Below, piece after piece: positions 55,571-64,000 of a stretch of 64,000 nt of DNA (position 1 is its first letter; each line of letters starts with the position of its first letter). Source of the DNA: Puniceibacterium sediminis (GTDB taxonomy: Bacteria; Pseudomonadota; Alphaproteobacteria; Rhodobacterales; Rhodobacteraceae). A program made the position numbers and the translations under genes. A model generated the notes under the pieces. The model did no database searches, was not told where the DNA came from, and was given only the letters and a program-made list of their open reading frames with translations. Where the stretch lies: assembly GCF_900188035.1 (NCBI RefSeq), contig NZ_FZNN01000010.1:100609-164608 (forward strand), read 5' to 3'.

Positions 55571-56593
55571 TTAACCGGGCTTTGCAAATATGTTGACCAG
55601 TCGTTTCAGCAGAGACGCGTCGCCGAACCCGCCGGACTTGGTGATCACGGTCAGGCCACTGTCAGGGCAGCGCGCAATGGGGACGCCGGACAGCACCTCA
55701 CCCAAGTGATCCAGCAGGCCAATGTCCAACCGGTGCAGCAGCGCGGCCGCCGTCTCGCCACCGCAGACAAAGAGGGTCGAAGGCATGGAGCGCCGCATTT
55801 CCAACGCCAGTCTGCGCGCAAAGACGCTGCCGACTTCAGGAGCGTGCCCCTTCACCGTCCCTTGAGTGATCTGGATCAGTTGAACCTGACGCTTGTCGAG
55901 TGTCGGGACACGGCCACCCGGAGCGCAGACGGGCGGCAGATCAAGCGCGGCGACCTGTTCGAGGGTGATGGGATTGCGCGATCCAATTGCCATAAGAAGC
56001 GGCGACTCCAGCGCAATGGCGGGACGGGCGACAGGGCTTGGTACAAGGCGGCGGGCCAGCGCCTCAGCGAGACCCGCAGCACCCAGGTAGAGAATCCCGC
56101 CGAGGTTCGCAGGCAGTGCCGCGTCCAGATCCGCATCGCTTTCGGCATCGATGATGGTCGCATCCTTGCCAAGCTTTGGCGCGATGGGGATCGGAGCATC
56201 AACTCCGACGCCGGTGACAGCACCTTCGATGACCACCCGGCCCAGCCTTGGAATGGCCGGGCACGCCAGCACGGGACCGGGACGGAGTTCGGACAGGTCA
56301 GCCAGTTCAGACGCAATGTTGCCCTTGAGACGACTGTCGACCTTCATAAACAGCAACCCGTCGAAACGTTGTATCGCTTCGCTCATGGCGCGGATGACAC
56401 GAACTGCCGACGCGCTGTCCATTTCGCGCGTCGACGTCGCGACCGAGACGACCGCCACCGACGGGTCAGCCAAAGCCTGCGCAAGATGCCCCGGCCCTGT
56501 CCCGACACGCACGACCGACCCGCGCGCGGCAAATGCTGCTGCACTGTCGAGCGCACCTGTCAGGTCACCGGCGAGAATCAGCACCCGGGTCAT
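55571..56593 (-). CDS. Four-carbon acid sugar kinase family protein (DUF1537/OtnK-like)
   Basis: 340-aa, open from the ATG at 56593 (GGAGAG ribosome site) to the stop. N-terminal LILAGDLTGALDSAAAFA is the sugar-acid-binding motif, KVDSRLKGNIASELADL follows, and the C-terminal nucleotide domain has FVCGGETAAALLHRL and TKSGGFGDASLLKRL. It is shorter than most DUF1537 kinases (about 400-430 aa); the middle, around GRVVIEGAVTGVGVD, is compact, so either a short subfamily or a small old deletion. Such kinases phosphorylate threonate, erythronate or related acids. Sits 15 bp after kdgD. Confidence 0.8.
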   Translation of the reverse strand: MTRVLILAGDLTGALDSAAAFAARGSVVRVGTGPGHLAQALADPSVAVVSVATSTREMDSASAVRVIRAMSEAIQRFDGLLFMKVDSRLKGNIASELADLSELRPGPVLACPAIPRLGRVVIEGAVTGVGVDAPIPIAPKLGKDATIIDAESDADLDAALPANLGGILYLGAAGLAEALARRLVPSPVARPAIALESPLLMAIGSRNPITLEQVAALDLPPVCAPGGRVPTLDKRQVQLIQITQGTVKGHAPEVGSVFARRLALEMRRSMPSTLFVCGGETAAALLHRLDIGLLDHLGEVLSGVPIARCPDSGLTVITKSGGFGDASLLKRLVNIFAKPG

Positions 56594-56608
56594 CGGCTCT
56601 CCTCCTTA

Positions 56609-57511
56609 TCAACGGCCGCGCATCAGGTCTTGCATCATCTCAACCTCTTCGCCGGTCAGATCCATCAGCGGTGTCCGCACTGGGCCAGCCGCGAAGCCGC
56701 GCAACCTTACGCCGGCCTTGATCGCCGAGACAGCGTAGCCTGTCTTACGATCACGGATCTTTGCAAAAGGATAGTAGAAATTCTTGAGCAGTATTTCGCA
56801 AGTGGCGTCATCACCCACACTGAACGCCCGATGAAATTCCAGCGCTGTGCCGGGCACAAAGTTGAAGACGGCCGACGAATAGGTCGGCATCCCTGCCCCA
56901 CGATATGCCTGTGCAAAAAGCTCATGCGTGGGCATTCCGCCAATATAGCTTAGCCGCTCACCCAGGGTCAGCGTGACGCGGCGCACAGTTTCGATGTCGC
57001 CGGTGCCGTCCTTGAAGCCGATCAGGTTCGGGCAATCGTCGGCAAGGCGCATCAGGGTCTCGGCACTGACGCGGGTTTGCCCGCGGTTGTAGACGATGAC
57101 AGCCATTTTCGTGGACTCGCAGACGGCTCGGACATGCGCCTCGATCCCGTCCTGAGGCGCCCCTATCAGGTAGTGCGGCAGTAGGAGAATACCGTCGCCG
57201 CCCGCTGCCTCGATCCCCCGGGCCATTTCGCAGGCCATACGGGTGCCGTATCCGCACCCCGAAATGATCGGCTGGCCGGGCTGTGCGGCTTTGGCGGCGC
57301 GCACGACTTCGAAGACTTCGGAAGGGCTAAGCGAGAAAAGCTCGCCCGTGCCGCCCGCCACAATCAGCCCCGCAACGGGGTAGTCCGAGAGCCATTCGAG
57401 ATGCGCGCCGAAGGCATCGGCGGCGAAATCCCCCGCATCGTCAAAAGGGGTGACAGGGAAGGACAGCAGGCCTGTGCGGATCCGGGCCTGAAGGTCTTGG
57501 TTGTCGAGCAT
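56609..57511 (-). CDS. kdgD: 5-dehydro-4-deoxyglucarate dehydratase
   Basis: 300-aa DapA-fold lyase of the KdgD type, converting 5-keto-4-deoxyglucarate to alpha-ketoglutarate semialdehyde with loss of water and CO2. LLSFPVTPFDDAGDF, VAGGTGELFSLSPSEVFEVV, VIVYNRGQTRVS (Tyr) and LIGFKDGTGDIETVRR (Schiff-base Lys) are all intact. The start at 57511 is preceded by AAGGAGA. Frame and motifs are intact although the neighbours are degraded; upstream glucarate dehydratase and the semialdehyde dehydrogenase are not in the window. Confidence 0.9.
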   Translation of the reverse strand: MLDNQDLQARIRTGLLSFPVTPFDDAGDFAADAFGAHLEWLSDYPVAGLIVAGGTGELFSLSPSEVFEVVRAAKAAQPGQPIISGCGYGTRMACEMARGIEAAGGDGILLLPHYLIGAPQDGIEAHVRAVCESTKMAVIVYNRGQTRVSAETLMRLADDCPNLIGFKDGTGDIETVRRVTLTLGERLSYIGGMPTHELFAQAYRGAGMPTYSSAVFNFVPGTALEFHRAFSVGDDATCEILLKNFYYPFAKIRDRKTGYAVSAIKAGVRLRGFAAGPVRTPLMDLTGEEVEMMQDLMRGR

Positions 57512-57753
57512 GCTCGTCTCCTTGGGGACGGGTCAGAGAGACACCGCCGCAGATGATAAGGGGCTGGCCGGTGACGGCACCGGCATGGGCGAGATCAGGG
57601 AGGCGGCAGTCTTGCCACCTCCTAGAATTAGATCATGCAGGCATTGGGCGGTGGATTTGCGGCCTCTGCCGGGTGGGGTTACGGTTTTGACACTGGCCGT
57701 TGCCTGATCTGGCACCCGCAAGCAGTCCGCAGCATGGCATGTGCCCCACTGCC
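57512..57753. other. Intergenic gap without a recognisable gene
   Basis: 242 bp between kdgD and the DUF475 gene. Short open frames exist on both strands but none shows a domain or a ribosome site I would trust. It should hold the kdgD promoter. Confidence 0.4.
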
Positions 57754-58785
57754 TCACTCCGCTGCTCTGCATTGGCGATTGTGGCGCAGCGAGGACATCA
57801 GCGACAACCCGATGAATCCCGCGCCCAGCAGTCCGGTGATGACCTCTGGCACGTGGAAAAGGGTCTGCGCGAACATGATCAGCGACAGGATCAGGATCGA
57901 CCAGAAAGCCCCGTGCTCAAGGTATCGGAACTCGGCCAGCGTTTTGCGTTCTACCAGCATGATGGTCATGGAACGCACGTACATCGCGCCGATGCCCAAC
58001 CCGATGGCGATCAGGAACAGGTTCTGTGTCAGCGCAAAAGCCCCGATGACACCGTCAAAGCTGAACGAAGCGTCGAGGACCTCCAGATAGAGGAACGCAC
58101 CCAGACCGCCACGCGCCACTTGGCCCGTGGTGGCGGAACTGTCGAGGACATGGCCCAGTATCTCGACCGCGAGGAAGGTGACGATGCCAAAGACGGCGGC
58201 GAAGAGGAAGGTGCCCGTCTCAGCATCGGGCAGGATCATCGAGAAGATGAGAACCAGCAATAGCACAATGGCAATCTCGATCCCGCGAAAGGCGCCGCAT
58301 TTGCGCATGGCCTTTTCCAGACCCTTTATCCAGTCGATCTCTTTCTCGGCATCGACGAACCAGCTGAGCGAAACCATCATCAGAAAGGCCCCGCCAAAGG
58401 CGGCGATGGAAAGATGCGCATCGTTGATGATCTCGGCGTAGCGGGCGGGTTGCGTCGCGGCAAGGCGGATAGCCTCAACAGGATTGATATGTGCCGCCAC
58501 CACGACCACCAGAAGCGGGAACAGGATGCGCATTCCGAAGACCGCGATCACGATGCCCCAGGTGAGGAACCGATGGCGCCATACCGGTGTCATCTTGTCC
58601 AGTTTGTTGGCGTTGACGATGGCGTTGTCGAATGAGAGCGAGATTTCCAGCACCGCGAGGATAGCGCCTATCATAAGGAACCCGAGCGCGCCCGAAAGCG
58701 TGCTGGTATAGGCCCAGCCCACCCAGAAGGCCAACGCCAGCCCGACCACAGTTACACCGTAGGCCCATCCAAAATATTTCAGCAT
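57754..58785 (-). CDS. DUF475 / TerC-like integral membrane protein
   Basis: 343-aa membrane protein with about eight to nine hydrophobic segments. The first conserved acidic motif LEISLSFDNAIVNANKLDKM and the second LEVLDASFSFDGVIGAFALT match the paired TerC/DUF475 signature, thought to bind metal ions. It starts one or two bases after the dehydrogenase stop, so the two may share a transcript. TerC-like proteins are linked to metal homeostasis and tellurite resistance; no ter operon is present. Frame is intact inside the erosion zone. Confidence 0.88.
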   Translation of the reverse strand: MLKYFGWAYGVTVVGLALAFWVGWAYTSTLSGALGFLMIGAILAVLEISLSFDNAIVNANKLDKMTPVWRHRFLTWGIVIAVFGMRILFPLLVVVVAAHINPVEAIRLAATQPARYAEIINDAHLSIAAFGGAFLMMVSLSWFVDAEKEIDWIKGLEKAMRKCGAFRGIEIAIVLLLVLIFSMILPDAETGTFLFAAVFGIVTFLAVEILGHVLDSSATTGQVARGGLGAFLYLEVLDASFSFDGVIGAFALTQNLFLIAIGLGIGAMYVRSMTIMLVERKTLAEFRYLEHGAFWSILILSLIMFAQTLFHVPEVITGLLGAGFIGLSLMSSLRHNRQCRAAE

Positions 58786-58786
58786 G

Positions 58787-59758
58787 TCAGGCCTGTACCG
58801 TCGGTAGGTAACCAGTCAGATCCACCGGACTCAGCAGCGGTTGACCAGCGAAAAACGCACCAAGGTTATCAACCAGAAGTTGAGCCATCGCGTCACGCGT
58901 CTCGACCGTGCCAGAGGCATGGTGCGGATAAAGCGTGACATTGGGCAACGACGTCAAGCGCGGGTCGGCATCGGGTTCAGAGGCATAGACATCAAGCGCC
59001 GCCGATCCCAACCGCCCGTCCGACAGACAGGCAATCAGCGCCTCCTCATCCACGACTGATCCACGGGCAACGTTGATAAGAAGGCCGGTGGGACCAAGCG
59101 CCTCCATGACCTTTGTGTCGATCAGGCTCCGGGTACTCTCTCCGCCAGCGACGATGACCACCAGCGCGTCACTATCGCGGGCCAGCTGGATCAGATCTGA
59201 CTGATAATCCCAGTGCAGATCCTTGGGACGCCGATTCCAGTAGGTAACCTGCTGGCCCATCGCCTTGGCACGTTCGGCTATGGCCTGACCGATGGTGCCC
59301 ATGCCGACGATGCCCAGCTTGCCGCCCTTCAGCGAACGCTGGAGAGGAAACGCCCCTTTACGAGCCCAGTCGCCGGAACGCACGTAGGCTTCGGCTGGTA
59401 CAAGGCCCCGCCGGGCGGCAAGCAGCAGCATGATCGCGGTGTCGGCAACATCGTCGCACAAGGCCTGAGAGGTGTTGGTAAGCGTGACACCGTGTTCGGC
59501 CATCGCCGCAACATCAAAGCCGTCGAACCCCGCCGAAGAGCAGGACACCAACCGCAGATCGGGCATCGCCTCGACGATCGGGCGGGTGACAGGTGCATGA
59601 CCATTGGTTGCGATAGCACGACATCTGGGACCGAATTCGGCGACGAAAGCATCTTTGTCTTCGGCAAGGTCATAGCGGTGGAGCGTGTATCTCTCCTCCA
59701 ACTGTTGCATCGCATCGGGTCGCTGCGAGCAAAGCATCATCACATCGGGTCTGGTCAT
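58787..59758 (-). CDS. D-2-hydroxyacid dehydrogenase
   Basis: 323-aa NAD(P)-dependent dehydrogenase. Loop GIVGMGTIGQAIAERAKAMG, substrate Arg in NVARGSVVDEEALI, Glu in LDVYASEPDADP and active-site His in LYPHHASGTVETR are all in place. ATG at 59758 (MTRPDVMML) is chosen over a longer form that would overlap the ATPase remnant. It follows a dead DppBCDF-type transporter, mirroring the GhrA-like gene after the live transporter at 47 kb. Glyoxylate/hydroxypyruvate or gluconate-type keto acids are likely substrates. Confidence 0.88.
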   Translation of the reverse strand: MTRPDVMMLCSQRPDAMQQLEERYTLHRYDLAEDKDAFVAEFGPRCRAIATNGHAPVTRPIVEAMPDLRLVSCSSAGFDGFDVAAMAEHGVTLTNTSQALCDDVADTAIMLLLAARRGLVPAEAYVRSGDWARKGAFPLQRSLKGGKLGIVGMGTIGQAIAERAKAMGQQVTYWNRRPKDLHWDYQSDLIQLARDSDALVVIVAGGESTRSLIDTKVMEALGPTGLLINVARGSVVDEEALIACLSDGRLGSAALDVYASEPDADPRLTSLPNVTLYPHHASGTVETRDAMAQLLVDNLGAFFAGQPLLSPVDLTGYLPTVQA

Positions 59759-59759
59759 A

Positions 59760-60585
59760 TCAAAGAAACTCCTGGGCCAGCCTTGCCTCGCGGCGGCGGG
59801 CCTGTACTTGGGGATCGGGTTCGAGTGAGCCCGCGAGCAGCCCATTGGTATAAGCCTCGCGGGGGGCTTCGAATATCTGGCGTGTTGCGCCCTGTTCTAC
59901 AATACGCCCCGACTGCATGACGACAACCCGGTCAGCAAAATCGCGCACGACCGGCAGATCGTGGGCGATAAAGATGTAACTCAGCCCGAATTCCCCCTTG
60001 AGCCGATCCAAAAGGTCGATGACCTGCGCTTGAACCTGTACGTCCAGCGCCGACACTGCCTCGTCACAGACAATGATCCGGGGTTCGAGCGCAAGGGTGC
60101 GGGCGATGGCGGTGCGCTGACGCTGCCCGCCCGAAAACTGATGCGGGTATTTGTGCGCCGCTGCCGCCGGTTAGGGAATGCCAACCTTGGCAAGCAGCCG
60201 CAGAGTTTCAGCCCGCGCCTCTACGCGGGTGGTGCCGTGGATGCCCATTGCTCTTCGATCTGCCAGCCGACCTTGTAGGCCGGGTTCAGGTGGCTCAGTG
60301 GATCCTGAAAGATCATCGCGATCTTCTTGCCATTGATGTGCCGCCGCTCCGCCCGCCCCATCGTCAGCAGATCCTTGCCGCGATAGAATATCTGCCCGGT
60401 GGTGATCTCGCCTGGGGGGCAGACGATCAGATCCATGACGGCCGACGCCGAGACGGATTTCCAGACCCGGATTCCCCAAGGATGGCAAGCACTTCGCCCT
60501 TGTTGATCGACCAGCTGACGTTTTTGACGGCCTGAACCGGGCCGCGCGCAGTGTGAAAGGTGACAGACAGGTCGCGGACCTGGAG
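59760..60585 (-). pseudogene. Broken ABC transporter ATP-binding protein (DppD/DppF type)
   Basis: Start region LQVRDLSVTFHTARGPVQAV and ILGESGSG followed by NPSRR, where Walker A should continue GKS; a frameshift near 60460 then leads to ICPPGE-like and AERRHINGKKIAMIFQDPLS (Q-loop), another shift leads to EARAETLRLLAKVGIP with a TAA at 60171-60173, after which [20 protein letters not shown] and [16 protein letters not shown] read to a normal C-terminus at 59760. At least two frameshifts and one stop, and no second ATPase domain. Confidence 0.87.
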
Positions 60586-60959
60586 CACCTCGGCGCGGGT
60601 TGTCCGCAGGCACGCCGGGATGCCGGTGATCGCGAGGACAAGGATGATGTTCCCGACCGATCGGTCAAGCATGTAGAGCACGATCACCGCCAGCAGCGGT
60701 CGGCCCAACTGATCGCCGCCTAGAACCAGCAGCCACCCCCTGGCCAGATCAAAGGGCGGCGCGTTGCGCCCGCGCAGGTTCTGACGGCTCGACTCCTGTT
60801 CCAGCAGCATTGGCCCGAAGACGGCACAGAGAACGATGATCAGAAGGAACACGGCGGCAACGGTCGCGGTTTGTCCGCCCAAAGCAGTTTCAATGTTCCC
60901 CGTGGGCGCCCGGTTTCGGGCTTGTCGGGGGAGTGAATGCGCTGTTCTGCCATGGTCAT
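60575..60959 (-). pseudogene. Truncated ABC permease (DppC type) fused to ATPase remnant
   Basis: Starts overlapping the upstream permease stop (ATG 60959 or 60953): MTMAEQRIHSPDKPETGRP, then a one-base shift near 60880 into FLLIIVLCAVFGPMLLEQES and GWLLVLGGDQLGRPLLA. It then jumps directly to VIVLYMLDRSVGNIILVLAI, omitting the middle TM segments, and at RTTRAEVLQVRD it runs in frame into the ATPase opening. Two deletions plus a frameshift. The resulting 151-codon open frame (60427-60882) is a permease-ATPase chimera, not a normal protein. Confidence 0.82.
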
Positions 60960-60960
60960 T

Positions 60961-61875
60961 TCAATACCGGATCCGCGGATTGAGCACGGCATAGGCCAGG
61001 TCGATCAGGATGTTCATGAGGAAGATGGCGAAGGCCGTGACCATGATCGAGGCCAGCACAACAGCAAACTCACGCTGCAGCATCGAATCGATCATCAGTT
61101 TGCCGACGCCGGGAAAGCCAAAGATCGTTTCGACCACCACTGCACCGTTCAGCATCCCGGCGGCCTGATCTCCGATCACGGTGATGACAGGCAGCATCGC
61201 GTTGCGCAGAGCATGTACAAAGATAGTGGCGCGTGGGGCGACGCCCTTGGCGCGCGCGGTTTTCACAAAAGCCGACGACAGAGCGTTGATCGTCGATCCG
61301 CGCACGACCTGAAGGATCAGGCCGAAGGGGCGGATGAACAGCACCGAAACCGGCAGGATCCAGTGCCAGACAGTGCCGGTGCCAGAGGTAGGCAACCATC
61401 CGAAGCCGACGACAAAGACCACGATGGTGACGATGGCGACCCAGAAATCCGGGGCCGAAGCACCGATGAGCGAAAAGAACGTCGCCACCCGGTCGAACGG
61501 TCCGCCGACGCGGAACGCAGCCAGAGACCCAAGAGTGATTGCTGCGAAAGTCACGCCGATCATGGTGATCGCGGCCAGTTGCAGTGTCCAGACGAATGCC
61601 TCGGTCACGACTTCTAGTGCGTGCCGCGCACGGCGGATGGAGTCACCGAAATCAAGCTGCACGAGGTCGACCATGTAATCACCAAACTGCACAATCAGCG
61701 GGTCGTTCAAACTATGGATCTGGCGGAAATTCTCGCGCGCCTCAACCGAGGCATCGACCGGCAGGTACAGGTCGGTCGGATCACCGGTCAGGCGCGCCAG
61801 GAAGAACACGGCGATGACCAGCTGGAACAGCTAAATGGCGCTGGATACGGCGCGTTTGGCAAGGAATGTCCTCAT
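60961..61875 (-). pseudogene. ABC permease (DppB type) with one in-frame amber stop
   Basis: ATG at 61875 reads MRTFLAKRAVSSAI, then TAG (61831-61833), then LFQLVIAVFFLARLTGDPTD and an otherwise complete 282-codon permease, including FVKTARAKGVAPRATIFVHA (coupling loop) and FGFPGVGKLMIDSMLQRE. In relatives the stop position is commonly Trp, so a single TGG to TAG change would explain it. Reinitiation at a downstream start would lose TM1. Of all transporter pieces here it is the least damaged. Confidence 0.85.
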
Positions 61876-61932
61876 GGCGGGGGCCCTCTGGGACGTGCTC
61901 GGGGCGGCGGTGTGTCCGCCGCCCCGTATGCG

Positions 61933-63360
61933 TTACTTGAACTTGATCTGCGACAGCTGCAGTTCCGAGTTCGTCGCAATGGTCGGCTTAAAGTCGAGCC
62001 GTTTCGAGACGCGTCTGACGCCAACCAGGTGGAACAGCAGAACATCAGCCGAGATGTCATGGGCACGGGCCAAGGCCTTTTCCCAGGCAGCGCCCCGTAG
62101 GTCACCCGCCGTACCTGTGGCGGCTGCGATGTCGGCGTCCAATTCCTCATCACAGATGCCCGACTGAAGGCCATCGCAGGCGTATTTGAAATACATCGAA
62201 AACATCGGATCGCCGCGATTGTTATCGTGCATCGCCGCGACAAGCGCCGGGGTGTCGTCCGCCGCGAAAGGCTTGGAGTGATATTTGATCCACTCGCCAC
62301 TTCGACCATCTACAACTTGGTGTTGAATCCTGCATCGCCCAGGATCTGCTGCAGGGCCTCCATGACTTCGGTCACGTTCGGAAAGTTACCAAGAGGGCCC
62401 AAAAGCAGGATCTCGGTATGAACGGCTACGCCGTCGGCTTTTGCCTCTTCCAGCAGCGCCTTGGAACCGTCAGGATCTTATGCTGGAACTTCCAGTGCGA
62501 CACCTGCCCCCAGTGTCGACGGCACGGTCATGTGCGTGGCGATCTGCGCATCCGCGGGGATCAGCGTCCCAAGGAAGGCTTCGCGGTCAACGGCCATGTT
62601 CAGGGCGCGACGGACCCGCACGTCATTCAGCGGAACGAGACTGCTGTCGTTGCGCAGGTCGTGGTTTCCGAGTTGGGATAGGAAAAGTCCGTCTTCGGAT
62701 TGGTGGCATCGTCCGAGCCGAGCAGCTAGGTCGCCTTGGTGACAGCGGGCTGTGCGCCCCAGTAATCGTCACGGTGATCTAGGACAATCGACTGGCCCAC
62801 ATTCCATTCTGACAAGACACAAGGGCCCGTGCCGACGGGTTCGCGGGTTAATTCGATCGGGGTTTCGGCAGGCACCACCGTCAGGGTGGGCATCAGCAGC
62901 GGCAGGTTCGGTTGGGCCGGTTGGGATTTGATATCGATGGTCAGGTCATGCACCACCGTCGGCGTGAGGGTCATTCCGCCGAAATACTTGGCGCCGATCT
63001 CGCAGGTCAGGTAGCGCGACAGCGCGCGTTCGATGGTGTGAACGATATCGCCCGCATCCAACGTGGAGAAGTCAGAGAATGACACCCCATCGCGCAGGTG
63101 GAACCGCCATGTGCCATCGCCCACGTCTTCCCAGCTTTAGGCCAGGTGCGGCATCAGTTCACCGTTTTCACTGTTCACCTCAGTGAGGGTTTCCGAGATA
63201 TTCTCAAGTACTACGCGACCGATGTTGGATTGCGACGCCATGCAGGGTTCGACCACCTCAAGCTCCTCATTGAGTGCTATCATGACGTCGGTATCGGCAG
63301 CAACAGCTGGTCCCACATAGGCAAACAGGGCAACCCCACATAGCAGGTCATTTCAGTAGT
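61933..63360 (-). pseudogene. Broken ABC substrate-binding protein, family 5
   Basis: Signal-peptide-like DLLCGVALFAYVGPAVAAD (near 63350), then VMIALNEELEVVEPCMASQS, NISETLTEVNSENGELMPHL, a TAA (63137-63139), then SWEDVGDGTWRFHLRDGVSF and GTGPCVLSEWNVGQSIVLDH ending at a TAG near 62727. The centre (62230-62720) is scrambled by frameshifts, and the C-terminal DNNRGDPMFSMYFKYACDGL to QLSQIKF (61933-62232) is readable. First gene of a dead binding-protein/permease/permease/ATPase operon. Confidence 0.85.
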
Positions 63361-63562
63361 TCGTTGTATTTAATCCAAAAAACATACTTGGTATATAAGT
63401 GTCCCCGGCGGCCACCACCCTTTGCCGAAGGTCGCTTTGATCCGATGCGTCTCCTCCGGATCCTGCGGATCAAAAAGCAGTGTGATGTGGTTTTTAATGC
63501 CGATCTATAGCGAATAAACGCTGTTTGATCCAATTTCGGTATCAGTCAGCCCTCCTCTGGTA
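63361..63562. other. Unassigned degraded stretch
   Basis: 202 bp between the binding-protein and DMT remnants. On the minus strand a short run, DPEETHRIKATFGKGWWPPG, looks protein-like, but it is flanked by stops and I cannot assign a family. Probably another eroded fragment. Confidence 0.35.
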
Positions 63563-63801
63563 TCATCCAATTGACGGCACCCGCGACCGGCGGGCACTTG
63601 CCGTCATCAAGACGATGGCGGCAAAAATGGACGATGCCCCGACCCAGGTGGTCACGCGCGGAAGCTCGGCAAAAGCCAGCCATCCGGCGAGCGCGACAAG
63701 TGTAAGCCGACGAAAAAGGGATGGACGTCTCCGGCCACCAAGCGCACGATCACACCGTCCGGCGCACTGCCGAAAGCCACCAGCGCCCGGCGCTCTTGCA
63801 T
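63563..63801 (-). pseudogene. Internally deleted DMT/EamA-type exporter remnant
   Basis: ATG at 63801 gives ALVAFGSAPDGVIVRLVAGD and VHPFFVG, resembling an EamA N-terminus; a frame change near 63700 then leads to LTLVALAGWLAFAELPRVTT and WVGASSIFAAIVLMTASARR, resembling the last TM helix of the same family. Only about 80 of the expected 300 residues remain, so most of the gene is deleted. Confidence 0.6.
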
Positions 63802-63841
63802 GACACACTCCGATACCGGGCCGGAAAAGCGGCGCCACTTC

Positions 63842-64000
63842 TAGGTGTTTGATCGCATGGTTTGATGGTGCGATCATTTCTCAGGCCTGGAAGGAGGCAT
63901 TGTGAGACAAGTTCGTCACGGGAGCGCCACGACAACGCACGCCGTCAGAGCTGCAATACAGTGATCGCAAGCTTCGCTCGCGCAGTTGAGTAAGAGTTGG
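63842..64000 (+). mobile_element. Left end of an IS481-type insertion sequence, partial
   Basis: The last 160 bases appear to be the start of an IS481-family element: a leader with GGAAGGAGG and the 5' end of its transposase gene. The left boundary near 63842 is a guess from where protein-like sequence stops; the terminal inverted repeat cannot be verified without the right end, which lies beyond the window. Confidence 0.55.
63902..64000 (+). pseudogene. IS481-family transposase, 5' end, with in-frame TGA
   Basis: GTG at 63902, after GGAGG, reads VRQVRHGSATTTHAVRAAIQ, the conserved start of a common IS481 transposase, then TGA (63962-63964), then SQASLAQLSKSW in the same frame. Relatives have Arg at the stop position, so a CGA to TGA change is likely. 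Continues past the window. Confidence 0.75.

Noticed and set aside
55706..56953. 415-codon plus-strand open frame opposite DUF1537 and kdgD
   Set aside because: It spans two well-supported minus-strand genes and their gap, with no family features.
51016..64000. Stop-codon reassignment or readthrough explaining in-frame stops in the 51-64 kb genes
   Set aside because: All three stop codons occur (TGA in the PdxA and IS481 genes, TAG in the sialidase and DppB genes, TAA in the GntR, ATPase and binding-protein genes) alongside frameshifts and deletions, and normal genes end with the same codons; decay is simpler.
1..64000. tRNA, rRNA or prophage genes
   Set aside because: I saw no cloverleaf-like or rRNA-like sequence and no phage structural, integrase or lysis genes; a covariance-model scan was not possible here.

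Overview
The window looks like a chromosomal segment of a marine alphaproteobacterium of the Roseobacter group (Rhodobacterales). Support: an intact beta-hydroxyaspartate cycle operon (bhcR/bhcABCD), a psd-pssA-pmtA phosphatidylcholine operon, an alphaproteobacterial rhaRSTPQUK/rhaDI rhamnose locus, several TRAP and family-5 ABC uptake systems, high GC coding sequence and many ATGA start/stop overlaps. This placement is inferred from gene families and order; no search was run.

Layout. 0-2.2 kb: the end of a bufferin-type operon (DUF692, DUF2063, DoxX). 2.2-5.9 kb: small housekeeping genes (4-TM protein, ArsC/YffB-like protein, cold-shock protein, divergent metR/metF, GNAT acetyltransferase). 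5.8-15.3 kb: glycolate/glyoxylate assimilation block, with bhcR divergent from bhcABCD, a GAPDH-like gene added to the operon, and a convergent TRAP transporter. 15.3-18.6 kb: GntR regulator, divergent cytochrome P450, THUMP-type RNA methyltransferase. 18.8-22.7 kb: a lone branched-chain-type binding protein followed by a large chemoreceptor. 22.9-25.0 kb: psd-pssA-pmtA. 25-27.2 kb: a decayed gluconate locus in which only gluconokinase and its operator look intact. 27.2-37.9 kb: complete rhamnose uptake and catabolism. 38-41.2 kb: polyamine-type aminotransferase, deacetylase and GntR regulator. 41.2-48.1 kb: class II aldolase, complete dipeptide-type ABC transporter and a D-2-hydroxyacid dehydrogenase. 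48.1-51.0 kb: LysR regulator, fatty acid desaturase, TIM-barrel isomerase.

From 51 kb to the right edge the sequence is an erosion zone. Remnants of an iron alcohol dehydrogenase, a DapA-type lyase, a PdxA-type dehydrogenase, a sialidase-like protein, a GntR regulator, four ABC-transporter components and a DMT exporter carry frameshifts, in-frame stops and internal deletions. Four genes among them still read cleanly: a DUF1537 kinase, kdgD, a DUF475/TerC-like protein and a D-2-hydroxyacid dehydrogenase. The zone ends in the 5' part of an IS481-type transposase gene that itself carries a stop. The dead transporter plus its dehydrogenase repeats the gene order of the intact 42-48 kb operon.

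How the genes fit together: the segment is catabolic and carries transporters and enzymes for two-carbon acids (BHAC), rhamnose, gluconate (mostly lost), polyamines and an unidentified sugar acid, each with its own local regulator. Palindromic operator candidates are visible at most of these loci. I found no tRNA, rRNA, CRISPR array or prophage. The strongest unexplained structures are a five-copy 11-bp-phased CCATACG repeat between bhcC and bhcD, the GAPDH-like gene at the end of the BHAC operon, a TTGTCGACAA palindrome shared by two unrelated GntR loci, and the mirrored live and dead transporter operons.
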